Below, in pieces: positions 1-8,677 of a stretch of 64,000 bases of DNA. The notes under the pieces were generated by a model, which worked only from the letters and a program-made list of their open reading frames with translations, had not been told where the DNA came from and searched no databases. Positions within the stretch are counted from its first letter, which is position 1. Each line of letters opens with the position of its first letter. Both the position numbers and the translations under genes were made by a program. The DNA comes from Dyella lutea. GTDB lineage: Bacteria > Pseudomonadota > Gammaproteobacteria > Xanthomonadales > Rhodanobacteraceae. The stretch covers positions 980,676 to 1,044,675 of the forward strand of contig NZ_JAMZEK010000002.1 of NCBI RefSeq assembly GCF_024158035.1, in the 5' to 3' direction.

Positions 1-107
1 CCGACCGTGCGTTCGCCCCGCGCCAGTTCGCGCAGCATGTGGCGCCGGGTGGCATCGCCGAGGGCGTGGAAGATCGCGTCGAGTTGGGGAGAAGTTTGCT
101 CAACCAT
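1..107 (-). CDS. ArsR-family HTH transcriptional regulator (N-terminus only)
   Basis: The minus strand from the ATG at 107 reads MVEQTSPQLDAIFHALGDAT and continues RRHMLRELARGERTVG to the window edge. This is the typical opening of ArsR/SmtB-type winged-helix repressors of the kind often paired with AHSA1/SRPBCC genes. Only about 35 residues are inside the window, so the DNA-recognition helix and any effector site are not visible. There is no Shine-Dalgarno sequence in front of the ATG. A TTGACA/TATATT promoter lies so close that the transcript probably starts at or within a few bases of the ATG, giving a leaderless mRNA (inference). Two perfect inverted repeats overlap the start codon and the -35 box and suggest autorepression. 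Confidence 0.75.
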   Translation of the reverse strand, partial: MVEQTSPQLDAIFHALGDATRRHMLRELARGERTV

Positions 108-154
108 GCGGTTGAATATAGTCCAGTCGCGGAGAATGTCAACCACCTGGTTGA
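100..154 (-). promoter_or_regulatory. Promoter and double operator of the ArsR-type gene
   Basis: On the minus strand, TTGACA (137-142) and TATATT (115-120) are separated by 16 bp and form a near-consensus sigma70 promoter. Two perfect palindromes overlie it: TCAACC-N4-GGTTGA at 100-115, spanning the start codon, and TCAACCA-CC-TGGTTGA at 139-154, spanning the -35 box. The shared TCAACC/GGTTGA half-sites point to one dimeric repressor binding twice. Autoregulation by the adjacent ArsR-type protein is the simplest reading, but is inferred from position. Confidence 0.7.
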
Positions 155-403
155 ATGATCTCCCTGGGGGATGTGTCGCCCGTGGGCATCGCCTGATGTC
201 GTCGGCAGCGTCGCTGTGAGGTGCGGGCGGTCACGGCGATCGTCCGCGGGGTTATTTCCGTCACCGGTCCGTCCCGTCTCCGGAAATCACGCGGCCCGAA
301 TGGGCTCAAATCGCTGCGGACGATTTTTACGCCTGTTTCCAGCCCGGTTTTACGAAAATCCATCTGGCTGATTTACATGCGGAAACATCGCAAATCATTA
401 CGT
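155..403. other. Gene-free stretch upstream of the chemoreceptor gene
   Basis: Short open frames here have no ribosome binding site and no recognisable protein similarity. I see nothing convincing before the FliA-type promoter at 404. Confidence 0.5.
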
Positions 404-430
404 TAAAGATCGGCAGCGCCCTGTCGCTAA
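404..430 (+). promoter_or_regulatory. FliA (sigma28)-type promoter of the chemoreceptor gene
   Basis: TAAAGATC (404-411), an 11-bp spacer, then GTCGCTAA (423-430). Compared with the flagellar sigma28 consensus TAAAGTTT-N11-GCCGATAA, both boxes match at 6 of 8 positions and the spacing is exact. The chemoreceptor ATG is about 160 bp downstream, which fits a late flagellar/chemotaxis gene. Functional use is inferred. Confidence 0.6.
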
Positions 431-595
431 TTCGCACGTGATGCACCGGGATTGCCGGTGCCGCTCTTGGTTGACCGCAAGCCGCTGCCGACGGATTCCA
501 GCGGCGCCGGAACGACGATTTCAAATCCACTGGAAATGCCGGTTTTCTACGCTCCTCCAAACCGGCCCGCGTCATCTCTTTGAAGGAGTAGAGGT

Positions 596-2254
596 ATGGC
601 AATTCCGCAGTTTTCCATCAAGGTCCGGCTGGCCGGGACGCTTGGCGTGCTTGCCGTGCTGCTCGGTGCGCTTGGCTTCATGTCCATCGTCGACCTGGAC
701 AGCAGCAAGGGCGCGTTGCAGGACATGCACGCGAACAAACTGGTCCCGGCGATGGCGCTGGCCCGCGGGCTCGATCTGCTCGGTGCCGAGCGGACGGCCC
801 TGCATCGCGCGGCGGCAGCCAGGGATCCGGCGCTTGTCGCCGCCGCGCAGAAAACCGAGCAGGGAGACGACGGCCAGCTGACCAAGCTTTTCGCCACGTT
901 CCACGCTGCGGTGCTTTCGTCGCGGGAGCAGGCGGTCGGCAAACGGCTGGACCAGGACATGGGGGGCTTCCGCCAGAGCGTCGGCCTGACGCTCGACGAG
1001 TTGGGCGCGCAGAAATTCGACCAGGCGACGCAAACGCTGGACGGCCCGGGCGAGAAGAGTTATCTGGCGTTGCGTGGCGACATCGGCGATCTTTTCACGC
1101 TGCAGGACGCGATCGCCAACGATGCCTACGCCGCCGACGAAGCGCGCGAGTCGCGCGCGGTGAACATGACCCTCGGGTCGATCGCTTTCGGATTGCTTCT
1201 CAGTGCCGCGATCGGCTTCCGCCTGGTGCGTTCGATCTCGCGCTCGCTGGGCGACGCCATGCGGGTCGCCGACAATATTGCCGCCGGCAGGCTCAACAAC
1301 CGCATCGACCGCATTCCCGGCGACGAGGTCGGCCGCCTGCTGCGTTCGCTGGCGGAGATGGATGCGAAGCTTTCCGGCGTCGTGACGGATGTGCGCGCCG
1401 GCGCGGAATCGGTCAGCGCAGCGGCCCGGCAGATCGCCCAGGGCAACGACGACCTCAGCCAGCGGACCCAGGAACAGGCGTCGAGCCTGGAGGAGACCGC
1501 TGCCTCGATGGAAGAGATGACTTCCACGGTCAAGCAGAATGCCGGCAACGCGGCGCACGCCGACCATCTGGTGCGAAGTGCGCGCGAGCAGGCCGAGCAT
1601 GGCGGTGTGGTCATCGCGCAGGCGGTGGAGGCGATGGACGGCATCTCCAGTTCCAGCGGCAGGATCGCCGATATCGTGGGCATGATCGACGAGATCGCGT
1701 TCCAGACAAACCTGCTGGCGCTCAATGCCGCCGTGGAAGCGGCACGTGCCGGCGAGCAGGGGCGCGGGTTTGCGGTGGTCGCTTCGGAGGTGCGCAATCT
1801 CTCCCAGCGCAGCGCCGCGGCTGCCAGGGAGATCAAGGCGCTGATCGGCGACAGCGTGGAGCGGGTCCGCCTCGGGGCCGAGCTGGTGGATGCCTCCGGG
1901 CGCTCGCTGGCGGCGATCGTGGAGAGCGTCAAGAAGGTGAGCGACATCGTCTCGGAGATCGCCGCCGCCAGCAACGAGCAGTCGGTCGGCATCGAACAGG
2001 TCAATCTCGCGGTGACGCAGATGGACGAGGTCACCCAGCAGAACGCAGCCCTGGTGGAGGAAGCCGCTTCGGCCAGCCGCGCCATGCACGAACAGGCCCA
2101 CACCCTGCAGCAACGGGTGGCCTATTTCCGGCTGGACGATGACCCGGTGCCTGCCAGGATGGCCGGCCATGCCGCGCGGGCGCTGTCGCGAGGCGGAGCG
2201 GATGCGCCGGCGGTTGCATTGTCTGCACCGGACCTGGCCTGGGCAGCTTCGTGA
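596..2254 (+). CDS. Methyl-accepting chemotaxis protein
   Basis: Transmembrane chemoreceptor of 552 residues that signals through CheW/CheA. The N-terminal membrane helix (about residues 10-33) is followed by a periplasmic four-helix-bundle-sized segment, a second membrane helix (about 190-212) and a HAMP domain. The cytoplasmic coiled coil then carries the diagnostic hairpin tip [20 protein letters not shown] and [17 protein letters not shown]. Glutamine/glutamate-rich stretches ([14 protein letters not shown] and [13 protein letters not shown]) are likely methylation regions. The start is supported by the AAGGAG sequence just upstream. No CheR-docking pentapeptide is present at the C-terminus. 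No other chemotaxis gene lies in the window, so this is an orphan receptor, and its ligand cannot be told. Confidence 0.95.
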   Translation: MAIPQFSIKVRLAGTLGVLAVLLGALGFMSIVDLDSSKGALQDMHANKLVPAMALARGLDLLGAERTALHRAAAARDPALVAAAQKTEQGDDGQLTKLFATFHAAVLSSREQAVGKRLDQDMGGFRQSVGLTLDELGAQKFDQATQTLDGPGEKSYLALRGDIGDLFTLQDAIANDAYAADEARESRAVNMTLGSIAFGLLLSAAIGFRLVRSISRSLGDAMRVADNIAAGRLNNRIDRIPGDEVGRLLRSLAEMDAKLSGVVTDVRAGAESVSAAARQIAQGNDDLSQRTQEQASSLEETAASMEEMTSTVKQNAGNAAHADHLVRSAREQAEHGGVVIAQAVEAMDGISSSSGRIADIVGMIDEIAFQTNLLALNAAVEAARAGEQGRGFAVVASEVRNLSQRSAAAAREIKALIGDSVERVRLGAELVDASGRSLAAIVESVKKVSDIVSEIAAASNEQSVGIEQVNLAVTQMDEVTQQNAALVEEAASASRAMHEQAHTLQQRVAYFRLDDDPVPARMAGHAARALSRGGADAPAVALSAPDLAWAAS

Positions 2255-2489
2255 GTGGTCCGGGGCGCGGCGGGAACCGGTTTTGCCGCTGCGTCCACGG
2301 GGGGGGGGGCGGGGCTGCCGGTACGCAGTGATTACCGGTCGCCCCGGCTCCGCAAGCAGGTGGAAGGGGCCTGGGCCTGCTTGCCTGCGGGGTGCGGGCC
2401 TAGCCGGCTAGGACAGCGCAGGCCGCCGATGCATGCCTTGGTCGGTGGGCGGTTCCTGTACCCTTCCGCCGTCAAAGCAGGGGGTCGCG

Positions 2490-3173
2490 ATGCATCTGGA
2501 ATTGCCCAAGGTCAAGCTGGAATCGCTCAAGGATTTCGCCAAGCACTACCTCATGATCGTGCTGTCGATCCTCACGGCCCTTGGCCTCGAGGCCTGGATC
2601 GAGCACACGCACCACGCCGAGGCGGCCAGGGTCGCGGTCGAGCGGATGCAGCACGAGTTGCAAGAGGACCTGGACAACATCGACCGGTCGATGGCCCGCA
2701 ACGATGCCACTCTGGCGAACCTGCTCGAGCTCGACCGGCTGTTGCGCGCGGACATGGTCGCCGGCAAATCCGGCGAGCAGATCAATGCCGACATCCACGC
2801 CCATCGCGACCTGTTCGCGCTCAACCTGGATTTTCCGACGCTCGCCACCGACGCCTGGGACGTGGCGGTCGCCAACCAGTCCGTAGGCTGGGTCGATGCC
2901 CCTGCGTTGCAGCGTTACTCCTCCGCGTATTCGTCGGCGCGTGAGCTGGCCTCGTGGATCCAGCATGATGCGGTGCTGCTGATCAATGGGCCGCGGATGG
3001 TGGATTTCCTCACCGATCTGCAGACCGGCCAGGCGGTGGCACCGCGTGATTTCCTCTACCAAGTCCGGCAGATGACCACCACCATCCACTCCACGCAGGG
3101 TGAGCTGCGTTCGGTACGCGACGAACTGCGCAAGGACCTCGGACTGCCCCCGGAGCGTCCGGCACGTTCGTGA
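2490..3173 (+). CDS. Single-pass membrane protein of unknown function
   Basis: A 227-residue protein. The ATG at 2490 is chosen over an in-frame one at 2433 because a purine-rich GCAGGGGG lies just before it and the longer version adds only a low-complexity leader. The N-terminus is amphipathic and followed by one membrane helix (KHYLMIVLSILTALGLEAW, about residues 16-35). The rest is a helical, acidic domain with predicted coiled-coil character (RMQHELQEDLDNIDRSMAR). It resembles conserved hypothetical inner-membrane proteins of Xanthomonadales, possibly the DUF6090 type. No catalytic motif is visible and no function is assigned. Confidence 0.7.
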   Translation: MHLELPKVKLESLKDFAKHYLMIVLSILTALGLEAWIEHTHHAEAARVAVERMQHELQEDLDNIDRSMARNDATLANLLELDRLLRADMVAGKSGEQINADIHAHRDLFALNLDFPTLATDAWDVAVANQSVGWVDAPALQRYSSAYSSARELASWIQHDAVLLINGPRMVDFLTDLQTGQAVAPRDFLYQVRQMTTTIHSTQGELRSVRDELRKDLGLPPERPARS

Positions 3174-3186
3174 ATGGCGGGATGGC

Positions 3187-4029
3187 TCAGCGCCGTGTGG
3201 CGAACACCCCGTCCAGCGCCAGTTCCGCCCTGAAACCGGAGCGCTCCAGCCGGCGTGCCACTTCGCGTGGCACGTCGCGTCCGCTGGTGAGCCTGTTCGG
3301 ACTCCCCGTGTAGTGGAACAACCGGCCGCCCCGGCGCAACACGCGGGCAAGCTGGTCGTAGAACGTCTGTGCGTAGAGCTCGCCGGCGATGCCGAAGCGC
3401 GGCGGGTCGTGCAGCACGGCATCGACCGAGGCGTCGGCGATGCCGGCGATGGCCTCCGTCACGTCGGCATGCGTGAGCTGCAGGCGGGCACCGCTGGACG
3501 GCGCGCCAGGGTCGGGCGACCACGGATTGATCGTACGCAGCCACAGCACATCGGCATTCTTCTCGAACGACTGCACGTGCGTGACGCCCGCTTCCAGGCA
3601 ACAGGCGGCGAAATAACCGAGGCCACCGCAGGTATCGAGCACGGTCTTGCCGCGTGGTTCGACCAGCGCCACCTTGCGGCGGGCGTCGTCCAGCGGCGAC
3701 TCCTTCGCCGAGGGCAGCATCTTGATGCCGTCGATCTCGAAGGTGGGCACACCCCATTCGGTCGGCACCAGCTTGATCAGCGATGTGGAGAAGCGCGACA
3801 CCGGCGCGAACTCCTCGCCGTCCCACCAGTAAATCGTGCGGTCCCTGAGCTTGCCGGGGTAGAGGTAATGCCGGTCGAGCCACCACCAGCCGCCAGCGTC
3901 GAGTCGCGCCTCGCCGGTCGAACGTCCCAGGTCCAGCGAACCCTGCCAGGTCGGCTCGCCGCGTTTCGCGGCGTCGAGCAGGGTGGTGCCGGTCGCTCGG
4001 GTCAGCAGGGGGCCGGTGTAATGCGTCAC
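3187..4029 (-). CDS. SAM-dependent methyltransferase, RlmI-like fold
   Basis: A 280-residue class I methyltransferase starting at a GTG (4029) with GGAG about 10 bases upstream. The frame stays open further upstream but that part is an antisense shadow of the next gene. After an N-terminal beta-rich part (LDAGGWWWLDRHYLYPGKL), the Rossmann core shows motif I as VLDTCGGLGYFAACCLEAG, an acidic ribose-binding residue in VQSFEKNADVL, and a DPPRFG segment in the motif IV position. DPPRF/DPPxF is typical of methyltransferases acting on nucleobases or proteins near a planar amide; an archaeal-type Trm or RlmI-like role is possible but the substrate is unknown. It is convergent with the gene at 2490 and divergent from the DAK2-DegV gene. 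Confidence 0.8.
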   Translation of the reverse strand: MTHYTGPLLTRATGTTLLDAAKRGEPTWQGSLDLGRSTGEARLDAGGWWWLDRHYLYPGKLRDRTIYWWDGEEFAPVSRFSTSLIKLVPTEWGVPTFEIDGIKMLPSAKESPLDDARRKVALVEPRGKTVLDTCGGLGYFAACCLEAGVTHVQSFEKNADVLWLRTINPWSPDPGAPSSGARLQLTHADVTEAIAGIADASVDAVLHDPPRFGIAGELYAQTFYDQLARVLRRGGRLFHYTGSPNRLTSGRDVPREVARRLERSGFRAELALDGVFATRR

Positions 4030-4188
4030 GTCGGGCTCCGCGGCCGTTGAACGGCACGCATGCGGGAAGGGGCGGCATGGTAACCCAGCCCGTTCGCCGC
4101 TCCGCTGGCGCGTGCGATGCAGCATGCGTACCGTCCGGACCTCCCCGTATGCTCCCGCGGATGTTCCTCCACGGATATCGACAGCCGC

Positions 4189-5991
4189 ATGACGACTGCC
4201 ACCTCGCCGCGCGCCATCCGAAGCCCCGCCCTTCGCCGCGCCCTGATCGGTGGCGCGCACCGCGTGATTGCCGGGCGCGACGGACTGAACCGCATCAACG
4301 TGTTTCCCGTGGCCGACGGCGATACCGGCAACAACCTGGCCTTCACCATGGGCAGCGTGCTGAGCGGGGCATTGAGCCGCCGCGCCGCGGGTGTGGGCGA
4401 GCTGCTGCGCCGGGTCGGCGAGGATGCGGTGGACGGCGGGCGCGGCAACTCCGGTGCGATCCTGGCGCAGTTCCTTACCGGCGTGGCTTCGGATCTGGGT
4501 GATCGCATCGCGGTCGCTCCCGCGCGGCTGGCGCAGGCGGTGCAGGCCGGTGCCCGTGCCGCGCGCGAGGCGGTGGCCGAACCGCGCGAGGGGACGATGC
4601 TCAGCGTGATCGCTGCCTTTGCCGAATCGCTGGAGGCGAGCGAGGACGTGCGCGATCCTCGTGCGTGGTTCGGTGCCGCGCTGGAGCGGGCGCGGCGCGC
4701 GCTGGCGCACACCCCGCAGCAGTTGCCGGTGCTGCTCAAGGCCGGGGTGGTGGATGCCGGCGCGCAGGGTTTCGTGCATCTGCTGGAGGGTATCGACGCC
4801 GTGCTGGGCGGGGAGTCCGTAGCGCTCGAAGTGGCGGTGCCGGCGCTGGACCCGGAGCACCTGCATGCCGACGACGCGCTGGCCGACGCCGACCCCGCGC
4901 ATCGCTGGTGCAGCGAGTGCCTGATCAGCGGCAGCGACCTGCATCCGGCAGCGATGCGCGAAGCGGTCGCGGGGCTGGGCGCGTCGTGCATCGTGGTCGC
5001 CGGCTCGACCACGCGGATGCGCCTGCATGCTCACGTCGCCTCGCCACAGGCGCTGTTCGAGGTGGCGGCGCGCTTCGGCCAGGTGGAGTCGACCAAGGCG
5101 GACGACATGCAGGCGCAGGCGCGCAGCGCCGCTGGCGCCGGTGCGGTGGCCATTGTCACCGACAGTTCGGCGGACCTGCCCGAGGGGCTGGCCGAGGCAT
5201 TGCATCTGCACGTGGTGCCGCTGCGGCTCAACTTCGGTGAACAGGATTACCTGGACAAGGTCGGCATGACTCCGGCGCAGTTCTACGCCCGCCTGCGCCA
5301 GAGCGACGTGCTGCCGCGAACCAGCCAGCCGGCACCGGGCGATTTCCGGCGGCAGTTCGACTTCCTGCTCGCCCACCATCCGGCCGTGGTCTACATCGGC
5401 GTGGCGCGCGCGGTGTCCGGCACCATCCAGTCAGCCGAGACCGCTGCGCAGCGCGGCGATCCGGCACGCACCTTCATCGTCGACAGCGCCAACGCCGCCG
5501 GCGGCCAGGCACTGCTCGCCATCGCCGCCGCCGAGGCCGCCCGCGAGGGCGCCGATGCCGCAGCCATCGTGGCCCGGCTGGAGGCCCTGCGTCCGCGCAC
5601 CCTGACCTGGGCGATGACCCGCGATCTCACGATGCCGGTGCGCGGCGGGCGCCTGCCGGCGTGGAGCAAGACCGTGGTGGAGTTGCTGGGACTGGTGCCG
5701 ATCGCGCGGGTCAAGCCGGTCGGCAGGCTGGGCGTGGTCGGCGGCCTGTTCGGTCGTAGGCGGCTGGTCGAGCGTTTCGCCGGCTACATCGCCCGGCGCC
5801 TGCCGGAGGGCGCGCGCTGGCGACTGATCGTCGGCCACTGCGACGCGGCCGCCGAGGGGGCCGAATTGCTTCAGGCGCTCCGCGAGCGGTTGCCGTGCAC
5901 CGAATCGTGGCTGGTCGAGACCGGCCCGGCGATCGGCGCTCACGCGGGGCCGGGCACGCTGGTGGTCAGCGTGCAGCCGCTGGAGGGCTGA
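4189..5991 (+). CDS. Fatty acid kinase-like fusion: DAK2 (FakA) plus DegV (FakB)
   Basis: A 600-residue protein. Residues about 10-200 are a DAK2/DhaL ATP-binding domain with the Mg-binding loop NVFPVADGDTGNN, then GGRGNSGAIL, REGTM and KAGVVDAGAQGFVHLLEG, as in FakA. Residues about 215-320 match the middle domain of FakA (WCSECLISGS, CIVVAGSTTRMRLHAHV, FGQVESTKADDM). From about 325 a complete DegV/FakB fatty-acid-binding domain follows (VTDSSADLPE, RTSQPAPGDF, IGAHAGPGTLVVS). Firmicutes have separate FakA and FakB proteins that phosphorylate fatty acids to acyl-phosphate. Here the FakA C-terminal FakB-docking domain appears to be replaced by FakB itself. plsY starts 3 bases after the stop, and PlsY uses acyl-phosphate, so the two are probably co-transcribed steps of one route. 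The start at 4189 lacks a strong ribosome binding site; the frame is open for 24 further residues upstream. Confidence 0.9.
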   Translation: MTTATSPRAIRSPALRRALIGGAHRVIAGRDGLNRINVFPVADGDTGNNLAFTMGSVLSGALSRRAAGVGELLRRVGEDAVDGGRGNSGAILAQFLTGVASDLGDRIAVAPARLAQAVQAGARAAREAVAEPREGTMLSVIAAFAESLEASEDVRDPRAWFGAALERARRALAHTPQQLPVLLKAGVVDAGAQGFVHLLEGIDAVLGGESVALEVAVPALDPEHLHADDALADADPAHRWCSECLISGSDLHPAAMREAVAGLGASCIVVAGSTTRMRLHAHVASPQALFEVAARFGQVESTKADDMQAQARSAAGAGAVAIVTDSSADLPEGLAEALHLHVVPLRLNFGEQDYLDKVGMTPAQFYARLRQSDVLPRTSQPAPGDFRRQFDFLLAHHPAVVYIGVARAVSGTIQSAETAAQRGDPARTFIVDSANAAGGQALLAIAAAEAAREGADAAAIVARLEALRPRTLTWAMTRDLTMPVRGGRLPAWSKTVVELLGLVPIARVKPVGRLGVVGGLFGRRRLVERFAGYIARRLPEGARWRLIVGHCDAAAEGAELLQALRERLPCTESWLVETGPAIGAHAGPGTLVVSVQPLEG

Positions 5992-5994
5992 GCC

Positions 5995-6648
5995 ATGACG
6001 GCCATCGTCCAACCGGTGTCGTGGGCTCTCACGCTGGCGCTGATCATGCTGGCCTACCTGCTCGGCTCGCTGTCCGGCAGCCTGCTGCTCGGCCGGCTGC
6101 GCGGCGTAGATATCCGCACCCTGGGCAGCGGCAACGCCGGCGGAACCAATGCGTTGCGCACCCAGGGCTGGCGCTTCGCGCTGGGCACGGTGCTGATCGA
6201 CATCGGCAAAGGGGCACTGGCTGCCTGGCTGGCCGTGCACTGGATGCCCGATTCGACCCGCGCCTGGGCGGTGTACGTGGCGGTGCTGGCCACGGTTGCC
6301 GGCCACGTCTGGCCGCTGTTCCATGGCTTCCGTGGCGGCAAGGGGGCCGCGACCCTGGTCGGTGCGCTGGCGGTGGCCTGGCCCGGCGCGCTGCCGGTGC
6401 TCCTGGCCGTGTGGCTGCTGTGCCTGCTGTCCACGGGCTATGTCGGGTTGTCCACCATGCTCGCCGCGATCAGCCTGCCGCTGTTCGCGCTGGCGGCCTC
6501 GGCCGGGGCGATCCGGCTGGGCTTCGCCATCGCCGTCGCCGCGCTGGTGATCTACACCCACCGCGGCAACCTGGCGCGGCTGCGGGCGGGCACCGAGTCG
6601 CGTTTCGAGCGGGTGCGGGTGTTCCGGCGACGGCCGGAGAAGCCCTGA
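5995..6648 (+). CDS. plsY: Glycerol-3-phosphate 1-O-acyltransferase PlsY
   Basis: Integral membrane enzyme of 217 residues that transfers an acyl group from acyl-phosphate to glycerol-3-phosphate to make lysophosphatidic acid. The family signature motifs are all present: AYLLGSLSGSLLLGRLRGVD near the N-terminus, LGSGNAGGTNALRTQGW, GHVWPLFHGFRGGKGAAT and the late STGYVGLSTM segment. Length and five or more membrane helices fit PlsY. It begins 3 bases after the DAK2-DegV gene, so translational coupling is likely. Confidence 0.95.
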   Translation: MTAIVQPVSWALTLALIMLAYLLGSLSGSLLLGRLRGVDIRTLGSGNAGGTNALRTQGWRFALGTVLIDIGKGALAAWLAVHWMPDSTRAWAVYVAVLATVAGHVWPLFHGFRGGKGAATLVGALAVAWPGALPVLLAVWLLCLLSTGYVGLSTMLAAISLPLFALAASAGAIRLGFAIAVAALVIYTHRGNLARLRAGTESRFERVRVFRRRPEKP

Positions 6649-6694
6649 GGCGAGACGTCTCGGGCGTTTGCATGGACCCGGGGCCGGAGGGCGA

Positions 6695-7186
6695 TCAGAG
6701 CCGGCGGTGCAGTCGTACCAGCGTCTGGCCTTCGAACTTGCCCGCCGGTGCCGGCGACTGCTGGTAGGCGACGAAACCGTTGCGTTCCAGCACCTGCTGG
6801 GAGGCGAGGTTGCTGGCCAGGCAGGTACTCAGCAAGGCCCTGAGACGAAGGTGGGCACTCGCGAACTGCACGGCGAGTGCCGTGGCCGCTGTGGCGACGC
6901 CACGATGCTGATACGGCGTGGCGACCCAGTAGTCGAGGTGCGCCCGCCCCACCGTTGCGTCGATGTCGTTGAGGCTCAGGACGCCGCGAAAGGCACCGTC
7001 TTCGGTGATCGCGAAGACGGCGGCACGGCCCTCGTCGATCCGGCGCGCGACCGTCGCGTACCACGCGATGGCACCGTGGTCGGGATAGGGCGAAGGCACG
7101 TAACTGCTCGCACCGATGGCCGGATCGGAGGCATATCGCTGCACATCGGGAAGGTGCGTTTCGGTGATCGGGGTCAGCTGGAGCAT
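6695..7186 (-). CDS. GNAT-family N-acetyltransferase
   Basis: A 163-residue acetyltransferase of the RimJ/RimL type (LTPITETHLPDVQRYASDP at the start). The acetyl-CoA loop region is seen in YWVATPYQHRGVATAATALA (Q/RxxGxA-type), followed by LRLRALLSTCLASNLASQQVLERNGF, the usual late motif with Asn and a helix reading SxxVLEKxGF. The frame is open upstream to a GTG at 7324, but the ATG at 7186 fits the family start. It is convergent with plsY and divergent from the monooxygenase gene. Substrate unknown. Confidence 0.85.
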   Translation of the reverse strand: MLQLTPITETHLPDVQRYASDPAIGASSYVPSPYPDHGAIAWYATVARRIDEGRAAVFAITEDGAFRGVLSLNDIDATVGRAHLDYWVATPYQHRGVATAATALAVQFASAHLRLRALLSTCLASNLASQQVLERNGFVAYQQSPAPAGKFEGQTLVRLHRRL

Positions 7187-7398
7187 GGGGTAGGCCGTCC
7201 ATGGTGCGGGCAACGCCGCTGGTTTCCCTTGCTTCATCGCAGCGGTGTGGCGTCGGAGGTTGCGTCGGCAGCCATGCCGACGATCAGGATGGCCGCCAGC
7301 GTGGCGGTAACGCTGCGTCACCACAAGCGCACGCGATTGGCGCGCTGGCCAATGCCATTACGCTTGAGGGGATGCAGGGGCGAAGGCACGGGGCAGGG

Positions 7399-8667
7399 AT
7401 GACGAAGCAGTTGCGGGTGGCGGTGATCGGCTACGGCAGCGGCGGGCAGGCGACGGCACTGCTGCTTTCGCGCGACGGTCACCGGGTGGAAGTGTTCGAG
7501 CGGGTACCGCAGCCGGGGCCGGTCGGCGCCGGTTTCCTGCTGCAGCCGGTGGGGTTGCGCGTGCTGTGGGAACTGGGCCTGCTCGACACCGTGCTGGCGC
7601 ATGGCCGGCAGATCGGCCGGCTGTTCGGCGAGACCGTGGCCGGGCGAGCAGTGATGGACATGCGCTACGCGGAACTGGATGCGCGCCTGTTCGGCCTCGG
7701 CCTGCAGCGCGGCGCGCTGTTCCAGTTGCTCGACGCGGCGTGGCAATCCGGGCGCTGCCTGCATGCCGGGTGCGCGATCGTCGAGATCGATGTCGATGCC
7801 GGGCGACTGGTCGATGGCGAGGGCCGGGTTCACGACGGTTTCGATCTGGTGGTGGTCGCCGATGGTTCGGCTTCGTCGTTGCGCGGGCAGATCGCGCAGC
7901 CGGTGCTGGACCGGCCGTATTCGTGGGGCGCGCAGTGGTGCCTGGTCGATCAGGCGCAGTGGCCCTGGGTGGATGAATTGCGCCAGCGCTACGTGGCGGC
8001 GCGACGCATGGCCGGCATGCTGCCGGTGGGCACGCGGCCGGGCGATCCGGCACCGAAGATGAGCTTCTTCTGGAGTCTGCCGTCGGCGGCGCTGGACGCC
8101 GGGGGTGACGCGGAGGAGCCGTGGCGGACTGCGCTGGCGGCCGTGTGGTCCGAAGCGGCCGAGCGGCTGGTTGCGACATCGGTGCCGCAGGGACTGGCAG
8201 CCGCGCGCTATCGGGACACCGTGCATCGGCAATGGCATCGCGGCCGTGCCGTGCTGCTGGGCGATGCCGCCCATGCGATGAGTCCGCAGCTCGGGCAAGG
8301 CGTCAACATGGCGCTGCTCGATGCGCTGGCCCTGCGCGACAGCCTGCGGCTCGGCGACAGCGTGTCCGAAGCGCTGGGCCGCTACCAGGCCGGGCGCCAG
8401 GCACACCTGGGCATCTACCATTTCTGGAGTCGCTGGCTCACGCCGCTGTTCCAGTCCGAACAGCGCCTCGGCCCGACCCTGCGCGACGCGCTGTTCCACC
8501 CGCTGTCGCGGATGCCCGGCGGTCGTGGCCAGATGCTGCGCGTGCTGACCGGCACCCGGCGCGGCTGGTGGGGCACGGTGGCGTTGCCGTCCGCGTTCCT
8601 GGCGAGGCTGGAGTCGTCGGCAGGCGGTGTTGTCGGCCACTCGCCCGAAGCGACCGGTCCGGGCTGA
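7399..8667 (+). CDS. FAD-dependent monooxygenase
   Basis: A 422-residue flavoprotein of the PHBH-like class A monooxygenase family. The N-terminal dinucleotide site is VAVIGYGSGGQATALLLSRDGHRVEVFERV. The second FAD motif is GRAVLLGDAAHAMSPQLGQGVNMALLDA (GD motif with the AxAHxxxPxxGQG segment) near residues 275-300, and DLVVVADGSASSLRG is the internal DG motif. The start at 7399 is set by the family N-terminus; the frame is open back to 7201. These enzymes hydroxylate or epoxidise small molecules with NAD(P)H and O2; the substrate cannot be read from sequence. The C-terminal ~70 residues look membrane-associated or substrate-specific. Confidence 0.85.
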   Translation: MTKQLRVAVIGYGSGGQATALLLSRDGHRVEVFERVPQPGPVGAGFLLQPVGLRVLWELGLLDTVLAHGRQIGRLFGETVAGRAVMDMRYAELDARLFGLGLQRGALFQLLDAAWQSGRCLHAGCAIVEIDVDAGRLVDGEGRVHDGFDLVVVADGSASSLRGQIAQPVLDRPYSWGAQWCLVDQAQWPWVDELRQRYVAARRMAGMLPVGTRPGDPAPKMSFFWSLPSAALDAGGDAEEPWRTALAAVWSEAAERLVATSVPQGLAAARYRDTVHRQWHRGRAVLLGDAAHAMSPQLGQGVNMALLDALALRDSLRLGDSVSEALGRYQAGRQAHLGIYHFWSRWLTPLFQSEQRLGPTLRDALFHPLSRMPGGRGQMLRVLTGTRRGWWGTVALPSAFLARLESSAGGVVGHSPEATGPG

Positions 8668-8677
8668 GTGCGGTCCG

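Noticed and set aside
572..2170. Open minus-strand frame opposite the chemoreceptor
   Set aside because: High-GC antisense shadow; composition is His/Arg/Gln rich and no domain is recognisable.
2299..2309. Run of 11 Gs as a phase-variable promoter element
   Set aside because: It lies in a gene-free stretch after the chemoreceptor gene, too far from any clear promoter to assign a role; mentioned only as a homopolymer.
4030..5379. Upstream extension of the methyltransferase frame (730 residues in all)
   Set aside because: It is antisense to the DAK2-DegV gene, has low-complexity Arg/His/Ala-rich composition and lacks a start signal; the GTG at 4029 has one.
6651..6662. CGAGACGTCTCG palindrome between plsY and the GNAT gene
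   Set aside because: Only a 12-bp chance-level palindrome between convergent genes, without T-run or repeat; too weak to call a terminator.
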